Part shown: in pieces, positions 31,801-44,200 of the stretch
How positions within the stretch are numbered: the stretch's first letter is position 1
Layout of the letters: every line of letters begins with the position of its first letter
NCBI GenBank assembly: GCA_907163375.1
Contig: CAJQUW010007539.1
Span: 248,001-312,000, forward strand
Length of the DNA stretch: 64,000 bases
Source: Prostheceraeus crozeri
Lineage: Eukaryota; Platyhelminthes; Polycladida; Euryleptidae
Reading direction: 5' to 3'
Program-made: the position numbers and the translations under genes
Notes under the pieces: generated by a model
What the model was told of the DNA's origin: nothing
The model's database searches: none
Seen by the model: the letters and a program-made list of their open reading frames with translations, nothing else

Positions 31801-34800
31801 TTAATTGATTGATTTCCAATCTTTGATAGAGCATCAAACATCTTTTAATAAATTCACATGTCTAACTTGTTCAGATTTGATAACAGGGATACTCTTTAAA
31901 TCTTTCAGCTAATCTGCCATCAGTATGAAATCTATCATCATTTAATGAAAATTTTTCTGTAACATGTTGCTACACGCAAATATTGCAACAATTTAATTTC
32001 ATCCCTGGTCCCATTGTGTCCATTGTGTTTAAAAGAGGACGGTGCTGAAAAAGGACAGCGCCTATAGTGACATGTCACGTTATGGGTATCTTGCCGAAAT
32101 TAAAGGATTAATAAATTTGTAAGTAAATAACTAATAAATAAACTTTGTTGCACTTTAACGCAATTACAGATGTTAGGAGTAAAAATGTTGAATTTAAGAT
32201 AAAAGACTATTTAAAAAGAAAAAATCAAAACTGATGCATTCTTCTATCATTTTTGACATAAATTAGAAGAATGTATTCCTTCCATCGAGTTTATATAATA
32301 CTCTCATATGAAACTTCTCTTTATGAGCTTCCTGTAGAAATATATAGTAGGCTATGCATATAATAATTCCAGCAGAAAGGCGAGTATTCATTAGAGATTG
32401 CACACAAATATCAGAAGAGCAAGATGCAAAGACATGATGAAAAACAAAATAAATAGTCTTAATGAAATATATAATTGAGCACTAACTTGCAGAAACGCAA
32501 TGTCAAAATAGCGCTCAAACAGTAAAGAAGATCTAGCAAGTCTGGAACCGCATTTTGTGGCATGTCTTCAATTCTTGACCGTTTCAATATACACGCATGT
32601 CATGCATTGCGCAATTTTTAATAGTTGTATATAACAATGCTAACAGAGTAAATCCTTGTCACTGTGAAATTGCCACTATACTATATTTCGTGGTAAAACG
32701 CTTGTATTTTGTGTGTATTATTGTTGTGACGCAAAAGCACCTTGCTCATGATAGGCCTACTGGGAAGGTATAAGCACATTTTGGAAAGTTTAACGCATTT
32801 TATCGCAAGACTTAAGCAAATCTCACAACGGAATTTCTTCAATGAATATTAGACAATATATAATTTCATAATCATACGTAGCGTATTAGCGATGTGAATA
32901 CTGTCATAAGGTAGTTTTCATGAAAAATGGACACATGCTTGAGCAGAAGACAATGAGTTCTTTCTACTGCACTTGATAGCATGTGTTTTCTCTTGTTAAA
33001 ACAGAAATAAGTTGTTCGAAATAGCATATTACACAACTGAAGAGGCGGCATTGATATATGGAGCAGATGCTTTATTGTCCAGATTTTGTAAAAGCTAAAT
33101 ATTTCAATGACTGTAAGTCGTCTTTAGATATCCCCTTAACATAAGGCCACTCAAATTTGAGCAACAGTGCCACTCATATAAAAGATTGTAATATTTCAAG
33201 GATCTTAAGTATGTGTGTCAAGATGCGAACATAATGATAACACATGACTTTCAGTTTTTGAGCTTGTATATATCTTAGTGACTTTTAGTTGTAAAATCAG
33301 AAGCGAATCTTCTAACAACCATGTGGTTTACGAAGGTAAGAAAAGCAAGCGGCTTGCTCCAGCAGCCATGACGACTTTTCACTTACTTTTATTACTTTTA
33401 TTACGCTTAGATTTGCTTTTAATCATAATATGATAGCGTCCATTTCAATCATAGAGTGACATATGTCTATCTGTGAAAGTTCGCAATTTACATTTGAGTT
33501 TTTTTAGTGTCATAGTTGGTGCAATGGCAAGATTCCATACTTTTTGATTTGCATACTATGGAGTGGAAAACAGCTATACATTGCCTTCCATCTTCTCATT
33601 ATTGAGACACACTGTTGTGACAAATTGTCACTTTATATACCCTGCATGCACGTAATGTGAATATATTCGTTCAATTCCAGGAATGAATTTTTTTCAGACG
33701 TCTGAATCCATCGAATCAAGTGCAACAACAGCTTGCTGCGATGGATCGATTCACTGAGTTGAGATTTTTGATTCAGTGAAGCGGAAAACTTTTATGAGTT
33801 GCTTTTGACAAAATTCATGCTGCTCGAATTCAAATAACAGCTATGAAATAGCCAGTAAAATAACAGGCATAAAATACAGTATATGTTGCAAGGGGTATAT
33901 GCATTATGCTGGAAATAATTGTGATAGAAGTAGATTGCAGAGAAAGCAAATTGCACTTGAAACATAATTGCAAATATTGTTAAATATGTGAGATGAGCTA
34001 TCTTATCAAAATACTCGTACAAAGGGCGATTAGAAAATTTGCGAATTTTACTTTGCGCCTACACTGAGAATGCACCTTTACCTAAGCCAGTATGAGTGGC
34101 TTCATAGCAGGATGAGGCAACGATAATTTTGCAAGCCATTGGAAGCCGCTAATCGAAATGTGCATTATAATAATTCACATATTCACATGTAATATATAAT
34201 ATTCACAATAATATTCACATATATTTCATTATACCGCGGCTAAGTATTATTTGCAGTGTAAGTATTCGTTCTGGTCCGTCATGTACAGTACGTTATCGGA
34301 TTTCTAGAATCTGCTTATGCTGGCGCTTTTTTGGCAAACTTGCTTTAGTAGGTTCACAATTTCATTTTCCATTTTTCACTACACTTTTGATTTTTTAATT
34401 TCTAGAGATGTACTTATAATTCCTTCCCCCTTGATGAAGTCGATCTATATTTGTGGAAGGTTCATGAATTTCAACATTTGAGTTTTAAGTTTGAAGAGCA
34501 AAAAATCTGCAAAATAGAAAATTGCATTTTAGTCTTTAAAGATCAAGAGGTCAATATTGAAATCAGAAAGTTAATGGGCATAACAAAGTAACAAGAAACA
34601 GGAATCGTACCGGACATCATGTGACATGCCTCAAACCATGGTGGGCAATCTCCTAGACAAATTGTTTAAAACACAGATTAAAAGCGCTGAAATAAGCTTT
34701 TTTAAGAAGCGAAAATTTTAAATGAAACTTTGCATTCGAAATATCATGCAACCATCATGACACTTCGTTGTCATCAACCGTCAGGAGGTGCAGGACGCCG

Positions 34801-34868
34801 AAAACCTGTTTAGTAAAGTGACCTTCTAGCTGAAAAAAATTATATTTTTCCTCAAAAATGATCAATCA
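31801..34868. other. No supportable gene
   Basis: Long AT-rich stretch with no open frame above about 75 codons and no recognised repeat, apart from ATATTCACAT-like iterations at 34165-34225. Confidence 0.5.
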
Positions 34869-34879
34869 TTGACTGATCA

Positions 34880-34984
34880 GCTACATCATGCAATCTCCAA
34901 AAACATCATGGAAAATACTCAATCATTAGCAAGATTATCTGCACGAGTTGCAGGTTCTGAAGCCTTTTCCAACTTTATTACACA
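34880..34984 (+). CDS. Weak candidate exon of unknown function
   Basis: Between a possible acceptor (GACTGATCAG) and a donor-like GTGACA the frame reads LHHAISKNIMENTQSLARL, then SARVAGSEAFSNFITQ. The composition looks protein-like and the piece is a whole number of codons. No family is recognised and the splice sites are only fair, so it may be chance. Confidence 0.18.
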
Positions 34985-35105
34985 GGTGACAAAAGGACGA
35001 TGTAGCCACATAATTATATTCATCTTCGAGCGCTTCGGCTTCCTAGAAAGGAAAGGTTATATGTAGCCTTAATATCGAAATGGCACATAACAGAATTAGA
35101 CAACT

Positions 35106-35827
35106 GTCCGGCAGCCAGAGCGAGTTTCTGCAAGGAACGAGGCCGAAAATGAGACTTTCACAGAATGACGTGCACCCTATGCCTACTACGAATCGGCACG
35201 TCTGCCGGGTTCTAGTGAGTTCCTCTTCTTGTCAGACAGGATCAAAGAAAAACACATGCAAATCCAATGCAACGTAGATTGAAAGTTTTGGCTAAAATGA
35301 AATTTTCTTTGTTTTCTCTGATTAAACGAAAAGTACTAAGCCAATAGTCATAATTTTTGACATGTAATGTCTTCAGGTCATTTCATTTCATGTTCTTGTG
35401 CCCCAGTCTCTTAAACTAAACACATTTCGATTTGGCGAGTCTGTTAATGTCGGCAAACACACACATTTTGAGCAATTTTATCCACATTCAGCCGCATTCT
35501 CACACACATTTCCGATCAGAAGCATTATAATAGGACATGCACATCAAAGGAATGACCTGAAGACATTCCATGTCAAACATTATGACTCTGGGCTTGGCAC
35601 TTTTCGTTTAAACAGAGAAAACAAAGAAAATTTCATTTTAACCAAAAACTGCAATCTGCGTCCCATTGGATTTACATGTGTTTTTCTTTGATCCTGTCTG
35701 ACAAGAAGAGGAACTCACTAGAACTCGGCAGACGCGCGAATCCGTAGTAGGCATAGGGTGCACATCATTCTGTGAAAGCCTCATTTTCGGCCTCGTTCCC
35801 TACAGAAACTCGCTGTGGCTGCCGGAC
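35106..35827. repeat. Large inverted repeat with arms of about 290 bp
   Basis: The left arm 35106-35395 and right arm 35537-35827 are reverse complements with scattered differences. Landmarks are GTCCGGCAGCCA at the left edge against TGGCTGCCGGAC at the right; GAGTTCCTCTTCTTGTCAGA against TCTGACAAGAAGAGGAACTC; and TGTCTTCAGGTCATT against AATGACCTGAAGACA. The spacer is about 140 bp. There is no transposase frame. It could be a fold-back transposon or an inverted duplication. Confidence 0.85.
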
Positions 35828-35999
35828 CAAACTTGCCCTTTCTCGAATGGGTAATTCATGTATCACTTGCTATTGGAAATGGCAAACAATAAGCTGTCAG
35901 CACAGGACACCAGAGCAAGTGAGAGATGCGTGCGTGCTGTGATATCACTTCGCACACACCAAAACACACATCGATGCCTGGCTTCGATTCAGTGTATGC

Positions 36000-36225
36000 C
36001 AATGATCTGAATTCTTCGAATCTGAAGGAATTGTGGCAATCGAAGCACTTTGCTGGAACTCACATTAATCCGCAAGCGACGCACGACTTTTTTTCCTATC
36101 TCTGTAAGGTATTAGGAATTCCTTCTTGCCCACTTAATAGGTTCCTCGATGTGCCGACGATTTCGAATTAATCACACTTGTAGCAAACCGAAGCAGATAA
36201 ACAAAATATTTAATTCTGTGGATGG
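36000..36225 (+). repeat. Dispersed duplication, copy 2 (partner 5993-6205)
   Basis: Here the frame 35926-36171 is open and includes DLNSSNLKELWQSKHF and FFSYLCKVLGIPSCPLNRFL. A donor-like CTGTAAGGTAT lies inside both copies. This copy looks less decayed than its partner. No protein family is recognised. Confidence 0.65.
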
Positions 36226-36765
36226 AGCTATGAGAGAATAGCCTATAAGTGGAGTGATCTGCATGAAAGCGTTCGGGCGACGACGTTTACAAACTGTGTG
36301 TCATTGGAAAGCAAATGACAGTGACAATACAACTTGCTGCGACTCTTTTCAATAAACAAAATCGGCTAGCCTCAGAGCAAACGAACCAGTTCGCAATTCT
36401 ATAGTTAGTGCTGAACCTGGTAGGCCTACCTTTGGAGAATTCACCCAATGTTTTGCGACGGGTTTTCCTTACACAGATCTTTCCGAAGTCAACGTTCATC
36501 CTGGAGTTTGGTAGAAAGCTGGATGTGAGTATAGATTCTAATACGAAACACTCTTGGATTCCAAAACGCTGCACTCATGCAGCACATCGCCGTATGGGAC
36601 GCATGGAATATTGCGCAGTACAGACAGGAAAATCTGTTTATTTCCAAAGAAATTGGAACGGATAACCCAAAAAAAAAGATATCTGCAATTGATGTTAGAT
36701 TTATTGCATTACGAACATGTCTTGAATTGCTTCAGCAAAACATTGCTATTTCTAAAAAAAATAGG

Positions 36766-36817
36766 ATGCATTTAATTTACCTCATGATCAGTATTTCTAT
36801 TTTCTTAACTGCATCAA
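36766..36817 (+). CDS. Candidate alternative first exon (signal peptide)
   Basis: ATG at 36766 starts MHLIYLMISISIFLTAS, a good signal-peptide hydrophobic core. It is followed at once by a strong donor, GTGAGTGG (36818). The exon ends in phase 1, exactly the phase needed to join the first vWD exon at 38617. It could be an alternative start for the repeat-module gene, or the first exon of another gene. The frame is also open upstream, so a chance fit is possible. Confidence 0.3.
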
Positions 36818-36994
36818 GTGAGTGGGATGATGACAGTACATAGTCACATTACCGAGACGAATACGATGGAGAAGTAGTAGGTACAGCGTCGACTCAACAA
36901 ATGTCAGCATACTGTGAAAATTTTTATATCAAGAGATTCAGATTTTTGCGGAGATCACGTTCCTGAGGTCTAAAAAACATTTGATCATTATTAA

Positions 36995-37620
36995 GCTCGA
37001 TTTTTGCAACTTATTCCAGTGTTTATATACTAGCGACGAGAACCAACTATATATACAAGTAATGTGAAGCGTATTAGATATCAAAACGAATGAATATTTA
37101 CTACCAGGTGCAACAATTAAGCGGAAATTTCATGAACTGTGTTATAGTGCAAGTCTTCATGAAAAACTTGAGATCTCATTGGGTTTCTTAACAGAATTTT
37201 TAAGTTTTCAATTCTATTTTTATTGGCATGATTTTATGATTCACTAAATTCATGTTTCATTTCTCGAATCTGAATAGTGATGTGGACCCATTTACATCTT
37301 CCAAAGTTAATTATGATCATTGCCTTTGATGATGATATTTTGTTCTTTAAGTGGCAGACTGTTAGGAAAATGCTTGTATCAATAAGGCTGAGCATTTAAC
37401 CCATCGAATTGCTAAGTTAGTAAACACTGCTTCTCCGAGGTTGGCATGACACGGAGAATTTGTAAGACACTATTATTCCTTCTGCAGTGCTATCATGATC
37501 AGTCAAATCCGTGGTAACTTCTTCAAAACTGCAAAAATTTACGCATCTCACAACTGGGATTTAATTAATATTGAGTTGCTACCCTACCTAATGTACTTAC
37601 TCTATGACGAGTACGCCTAC
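36995..37620 (+). repeat. Dispersed duplication, copy 2 (partner 27800-28510)
   Basis: Same orientation and order of blocks as copy 1, with a deletion after CTGCAAAAATTTACGCATCT, where copy 1 has about 60 extra bases. It lies about 550 bp upstream of the first exon of the module gene. Confidence 0.75.
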
Positions 37621-38159
37621 ATGATATTTTTGAAACCTTTCTTCAATTTCATTTCAGCGTCATCAATTGCTTAGCAACACCATTTAGTTAAGCACGGACC
37701 ACTATATGATTTTCCTCACAATTCTCTTGCTTCATTTAAGGTACTCTAGATATCTAGAAAATACATTTCGTAGATTTTTGATAAATATGAATTTCTTTTA
37801 CATGTAGATGTTGACTTTATATTCATTTGATGATGGAATTTGCTTTCAAACTCTGATTTAAACTTCACCAAGCAAACGTAAATGTGACAGTTGCATTCAA
37901 GCCACTGTTGGCCATCCTTCTTTCCTAATAAGATTTGATCTACAGTACAGTCAGTCAAGTTTGAGGAGATGCAACATGATTGAGAATGCCTACATCAACT
38001 ATAAATTCTAAGCTGTAATTGACATGAGCACAGACTGTTCCCGACCAGAAATTCGGGCGCAACATAACGTCTCGCCCGCCAAAATTATCCAGTAAGTGCC
38101 CATGTATTATCCAATGTAAATACATAATGCTCATTTTTTAGACCTTACTGCATTTTTTC
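37621..38159. other. Upstream region of the module gene
   Basis: AT-rich. A CCAAT box-like word is at about 38111-38115, some 45 bases before the ATG, but no convincing TATA box or initiator can be chosen. No gene is seen. Confidence 0.3.
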
Positions 38160-38265
38160 ATGGCTTTCACAAACACTCAGGTAAATTATCTTCGGTTTCA
38201 GATCGCTCTGTTCATCGGACTGTACCTAGCTTTGACTGAAGCAAAAACTACGGTGTCAGGAAAAA
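38160..38265 (+). CDS. Signal-peptide exon of the module gene
   Basis: ATG at 38160 opens MAFTNTQVNYLRFQ, followed by the hydrophobic core IALFIGLYLALTEA. Cleavage is likely after TEA. The exon ends in phase 1 at the donor GTAAGTGA (38266). Its final A joins AA of the exon at 38617 to make Lys, so the mature protein would begin near KTTVSGKKGEC. Confidence 0.75.
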
Positions 38266-41200
38266 GTAAGTGATCAAAAAGGATTATATTACATCACATC
38301 CCAGTCAAAATTAGCAGTACATGTAGGTCTATATGAAAGCACAAAGTTTTGTGATCAAATTTGATCTTAAAAGCATATGCAGCAGATCAACAGATGGAGC
38401 AAGAGACAAACTTCCATTCTGGATTTTTAACCCGTAAAAAACGTAGTCTCTTCTACACAGGAACTAAGTTCAGCATCCAATGCCCAGCTTATTCAACAAT
38501 TTACACTTCCATTATCATCAGATTTATACAACAGCATAGTTGGCATCAAATATAAGCAAAAAAAATAAATCAATATATTTTTACCAACATGATAGACAAA
38601 ACAAATCATTTTTCAGAAGGAGAATGCCGCTGCCGAGCGTATGGAGATCCACATTACAAGACTTATGATGGAGCCATCATTCATTTCCAAGGTCCTTGTC
38701 AATACACTCTCACAAAAAGTCGAAGAAATGCAAAATGCCCATTCAACATTGAAGTTGACAATACAGAACAGATTCTCAATAAGCGACACAAACAGGTGTC
38801 ATTCACTAAAACAGTTCACATCAACATCAGAGGAGTGAAAGTGAAATTGGAAAAAGGAGGCATCTTCTTCGTAAGTGAAAGGGGCTGTCAAGTCAGCTGT
38901 GTATTATTGATATTGTGTGTTGATCATGAGACTAGCCACATCGAACATCAAGTGCATCGTGCAATCAAACCATTTCAAGGTCACCAGACAGGACGCCCCA
39001 GACGTCCATAGCTGGAGAACACTGGCATGTATGTAATCATGATGAAAATGAAATCGGAAAACGCTTGTCACAATTCGTAAAGAAATCCGAACACATAGCC
39101 TATCTTCAATTGCATGAACATCAATGCGCTTTGTGGCACAAGCTTGATGAGTCTCATCAAAGCTGGCACGTGCTGAATTATGATGCATGTAGGCTACTTG
39201 TGCGACTTCATTCGGTTATTGTCAAACAGCTTAATCATTTTAGTCATCAAAGTACCTCAATCACTAAAGTCGCTCGCGGCTGACATTAATCGGCTTACAT
39301 AAATGGAAAGTGATTGGTGAATTTGATGAGTCGATAAATACAAAACTTCAATAGACTGATTCCTAGCCAATAGACCGACTAAAACGAAAACAACAAGACG
39401 ATGATCTGAGTCGAAATCTGCTTATTTCAGCTGTCGAATAATTGGCCTCTAGCGGTGGGTGATCAAAAGGCTGTTTAAAATCATTCAGCTTATCAAATAG
39501 CATTTCTCTTTAATCAGCTTTATTTATGGAGCTAGATCGCGTGGATATGTTTCTTCCGTGAGAGCTAGGCATCTCCGAGTAGATGGTCGCCTTATGAAAG
39601 TAGATGATGTAGCGTATGAAAGATGTCTGTGCACAAAGTGGTACACGCTGAGCATCATTAAATTAAATGAGCTATCGTTATTATTGTGCATATTTAGGAC
39701 ATGGCTCCCAATCAATGAGGCAGTTTCAATTGGAGAGTGAAAAGGCTGACCTCGCGTTTCATCTTCTAAACTCAGCTGATGTGATGCAGGATATTAATGG
39801 AATAGTCATACAATCCATCCATTATAACCGCATGTTGAATGCAAATGAAAGAAGATGACATGATTGAACGATTCTTGTACAGTATGCACTTCTCGATCAC
39901 GTGCAAGTACGGCACTTGTACAGTCAAAAGCTTCTTCTTCTTCTTCTTCTGTTTGGATATGTCATTCTCGATTGTGTGCATTTCAGGTCAACAACAAACG
40001 ACATTATGGACATGTCTACAATGGTCATGGCTTAGTCATCACGCGAAAAAGACTCAATGTTGAAGTACACCACAAGAGCTGTGGTATCAGAGTTCAATTT
40101 GATGGGCGAGTGAACGCTCAAGTGATTGTGAATCGCAGTCATTACTCGCGGAAGATGGTTGGCATTTGCGGCAACTGCGATGGAAATAGAGACAACGACT
40201 ATACGTAAGTACTCTATCAAGTCAACAAAAGATCCTCACGTAGCTTAGGATACATGCAGCCCACCGTCTTTCAGAGCCTTTCCTTAAAGACTTCATATCA
40301 TACAACACGCACAGTGCAATTTTCACTTCCAGCCTCATATTACACAAATGAATGTACATGCAAATGTTTGACATGACTCAAAATAGTTTCTGCATGTCAC
40401 AAGGTTTCCTTGTCAACATGATTACCATTGACCAGATTGCATATTTTAATTTTCAGGACTAAAGGAGGAAAACGCATCTCCAAAAGCAACAAAGAAGTAT
40501 ACAACTTGGTTGCGGACTCTTTCCGTGTCAAATCAAAACAATCAGATCCCAAATGTAAACCTCCTCCGCCTAAACCAGCATGCAGCAAGCAGAATATAAG
40601 GAGAGTACATGTGCTGTGTCACGCATTCAAATACTCATCACTCAATAGAAAGAGCACATTTTGGAGCTGCAAAAAGGTCATCAGTGCTAGAAGCTTCGAA
40701 AATACATTCCAAAGCTGTGTGATGGACTTATGCGTTGCATTCGGTGATGTCAAAGAGATGCATGAATCAAGATGCGCAGCCACTCGAAGAATGGTCAATC
40801 GCTGTGCACGCAAACTCGGATCTGCAAAGTCTCTCGGCAATTGGAGAAAAGTGCTTCGATGTGGTCGACAATGCAAAGCTGGAATGACGTACTACGCAAA
40901 GGTATCAATGACTCACTGTGAGAAGATGTGTCATCACAACGGAAAGCAATATTGCCGCAGATCAACCAAGCCTCGATGTATGTGTAAAGCAAATCAAGTC
41001 TATCAAAAAGGAAAGTGTCGATCGAAATGTCAAGCAAAGACAACACCTAAGCCAAAACCAAAACCAAAGCCAACACAACCACCAAAGAGTAAGTCATAAT
41101 GGAGCCAAAACATCTCTGCTCTTGATATGCATGACAGGATAGGTCGATCCATTCAAAATACGTTGATCTGAGGTATTTGTCAATATGCATCTATTTTACG

Positions 41201-44200
41201 TTGCATGGTAGCCTAATCATCATTTCGTCATAAGTAGAAAGATATTGACATTTAAGAGTCAAACTTGCAATATTGAATTCGATTACATTACACAGAAGTG
41301 TAAAAGATTGTATAAATATTTGCTAAGTTTACAACTATGAACAACAATAGACAGATACTATGTAATTTTCCAAATCAAGCTTACAATAAAACCGAAATGA
41401 TAGTACATTTATAATTCAAAAATTCAAAATACAATTTTGTTTGAGATATGTAAATAAATGCAGTTCCAGTGAAGTTATCGGATATTCCAAATGATTGTTA
41501 TCAAATCAGTAAATGGAGATTAACGGGATTGTGTAGATGAATGTGAATTGAAGTAACCGTACTGTAAAGAAGTTATTTCGCTACCACAAGACATCAAAAA
41601 TATCATTCAATTTACATGGTTAAAAAATGTAAATTAGCACTTCCTCTCAAACATATGCAGTGAATCAACTACTATTTAGTTGATTTATAAGAAGTATTCA
41701 ATAAATATTGAATATGAAAAGTTTCAGTGAAATTTACGACCAAGCCTACCAGATGATCTGGAAGCCAATCACCTTTTAAATTGATATAACAAAAGAAATT
41801 GGATTGTAACCAGTACAATTCAAGGTGATCTGGTAGCCACATAAAGGTTTGGTAGCAAATTACCTACCAGAGCGTGGGATTTCACCATGTAGGCGGACGC
41901 TACCAGATGAACACGCTCTGGTAGCCAAGAAAGCCAGACCATTTTCATTTGGGATGAAAGTTTTTGATGAGTTGGTTTCGCAGCGAATTTTTATTTCATT
42001 TGATGGCTGTCGGTTTACAGTGTGAAGTAGCTACGAATGACTTAGCTACATAGTGGCATTACGAGAAACAAGATATTAAGTAATCGGGACTAATTTGAAG
42101 CGGGAAATGTTTGCTATTTCTGCTTTAGTTTCTACGCACTGACGTACAATCATGAAAAATCGTTCAAATTATGGCGGATCATGAGAACGTGAACTTCTTT
42201 CTTTCAGAAGGAGAATGCCGCTGCCGAGCGTATGGAGATCCACATTACAAGACTTATGATGGAGCCATCATTCATTTCCAAGGTCCTTGTCAATACACTC
42301 TCACAAAAAGTCGAAGAAATGCAAAATGCCCATTCAACATTGAAGTTGACAATACAGAACAGATTCTCAATAAGCGACACAAACAGGTGTCATTCACTAA
42401 AACAGTTCACATCAACATCAGAGGAGTGAAAGTGAAATTTGAAAAAGGAGGCATCTTCTTCGTAAGTGAAAGGGGCTGTCAAGTCAGCTGTGTATTATTG
42501 ATATTGTGTGTTGATCATGAGACTAGCCACATCGAACATCAAGTGCATCGTGCAATCAAACCATTTCAAGGTCACCAGACAGGACGCCCCAGACGTCCAT
42601 AGCTGGAGAACACTGGCATGTATGTAATCATGATGAAAATGAAATCGGAAAACGCTTGTCACAATTCGTAAAGAAATCCGAACACATAGCCTATCTTCAA
42701 TTGCATGAACATCAATGCGCTTTGTGGCACAAGCTTGATGAGTCTCATCAAAGCTGGCACGTGCTGAATTATGATGCATGTAGGCTACTTGTGCGACTTC
42801 ATTCGGTTATTGTCAAACAGCTTAATCATTTTAGTCATCAAAGTACCTCAATCACTAAAGTCGCTCGCGGCTGACATTAATCGGCTTACATAAATGGAAA
42901 GTGATTGGTGAATTTGATGAGTCGATAAATACAAAACTTCAATAGACTGATTCCTAGCCAATAGACCGACTAAAACGAAAACAACAAGACGATGATCTGA
43001 GTCGAAATCTGCTTATTTCAGCTGTCGAATAATTGGCCTCTAGCGGTGGGTGATCAAAAGGCTGTCTAAAATCATTCAGCTTATCAAATAGCATTTCTCT
43101 TTAATCAGCTTTATTTATGGAGCTAGATCGCGTGGATATGTTTCTTCCGTGAGAGCTAGGCATCTCCGAGTAGATGGTCGCCTTATGAAAGTAGATAATG
43201 TAGCGTATGGACGATGTCTGTGCACAAAGTGGTACACACTGAGCATCATTAAATTAAATGAGCTATCGTTATTATTGTGCATATTTAGGACATGGCTCCC
43301 AATCAATGAGGCAGTTTCAATTGGAGAGTGAAAAGGCTGACCTCGCGTTTCATCTTCTAAACTCAGCTGATGTGATGCAGGATATTAATGGAATAGTCAT
43401 ACAATCCATCCATTATAACCGCATGTTGAATGCAAATGAAAGAAGATGATATGATTGAACGATTCTTGTACAGTATGCACTTCTCGATCACGTGCAAGTA
43501 CGGCACTTGTACAGTCAAAAGCTTCTTCTTCTTCTTCTTCTGTTTAGATATGTCATTCTCGATTGTGTGCATTTCAGGTCAACAACAAACGACATTATGG
43601 ACATGTCTACAATGGTCATGGCTTAGTCATCACGCGAAAAAGACTCAATGTTGAAGTACACCACAAGAGCTGTGGTATCAGAGTTCAATTTGATGGGCGA
43701 GTGAACGCTCAAGTGATTGTGAATCGCAGTCATTACTCGCGGAAGATGGTTGGCATTTGCGGCAACTGCGATGGAAATAGAGACAACGACTATACGTAAG
43801 TACTCTATCAAGTCAACAAAAGATCCTCACGTAGCTTAGGATACATGCAGCCCACCGTCTTTCAGAGTCTTTCCTTAAAGACTTCATATCATACAACACG
43901 CACAGTGCAATTTTCACTTCCAGCCTCATATTACACAAATGAATGTACATGCAAATGTTTGACATGACTCAAAATAGTTTCTGCATGTCACAAGGTTTCC
44001 TTGTCAACATGATTACCATTGACCAGATTGCATATTTTAATTTTCAGGACTAAAGGAGGAAAACGCATCTCCAAAAGCAACAAAGAAGTATACAACTTGG
44101 TTGCGGACTCTTTCCGTGTCAAATCAAAACAATCAGATCCCAAATGTAAACCTCCTCCGCCTAAACCAGCATGCAGCAAGCAGAATATAAGGAGAGTACA

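Noticed and set aside
42171-42602. Independent start codon MADHENVNFF for modules 2-7
   Set aside because: The ATG lies in the pyrimidine-rich end of an intron, encodes no signal peptide and is followed by a strong acceptor in the phase expected from the previous cassette.
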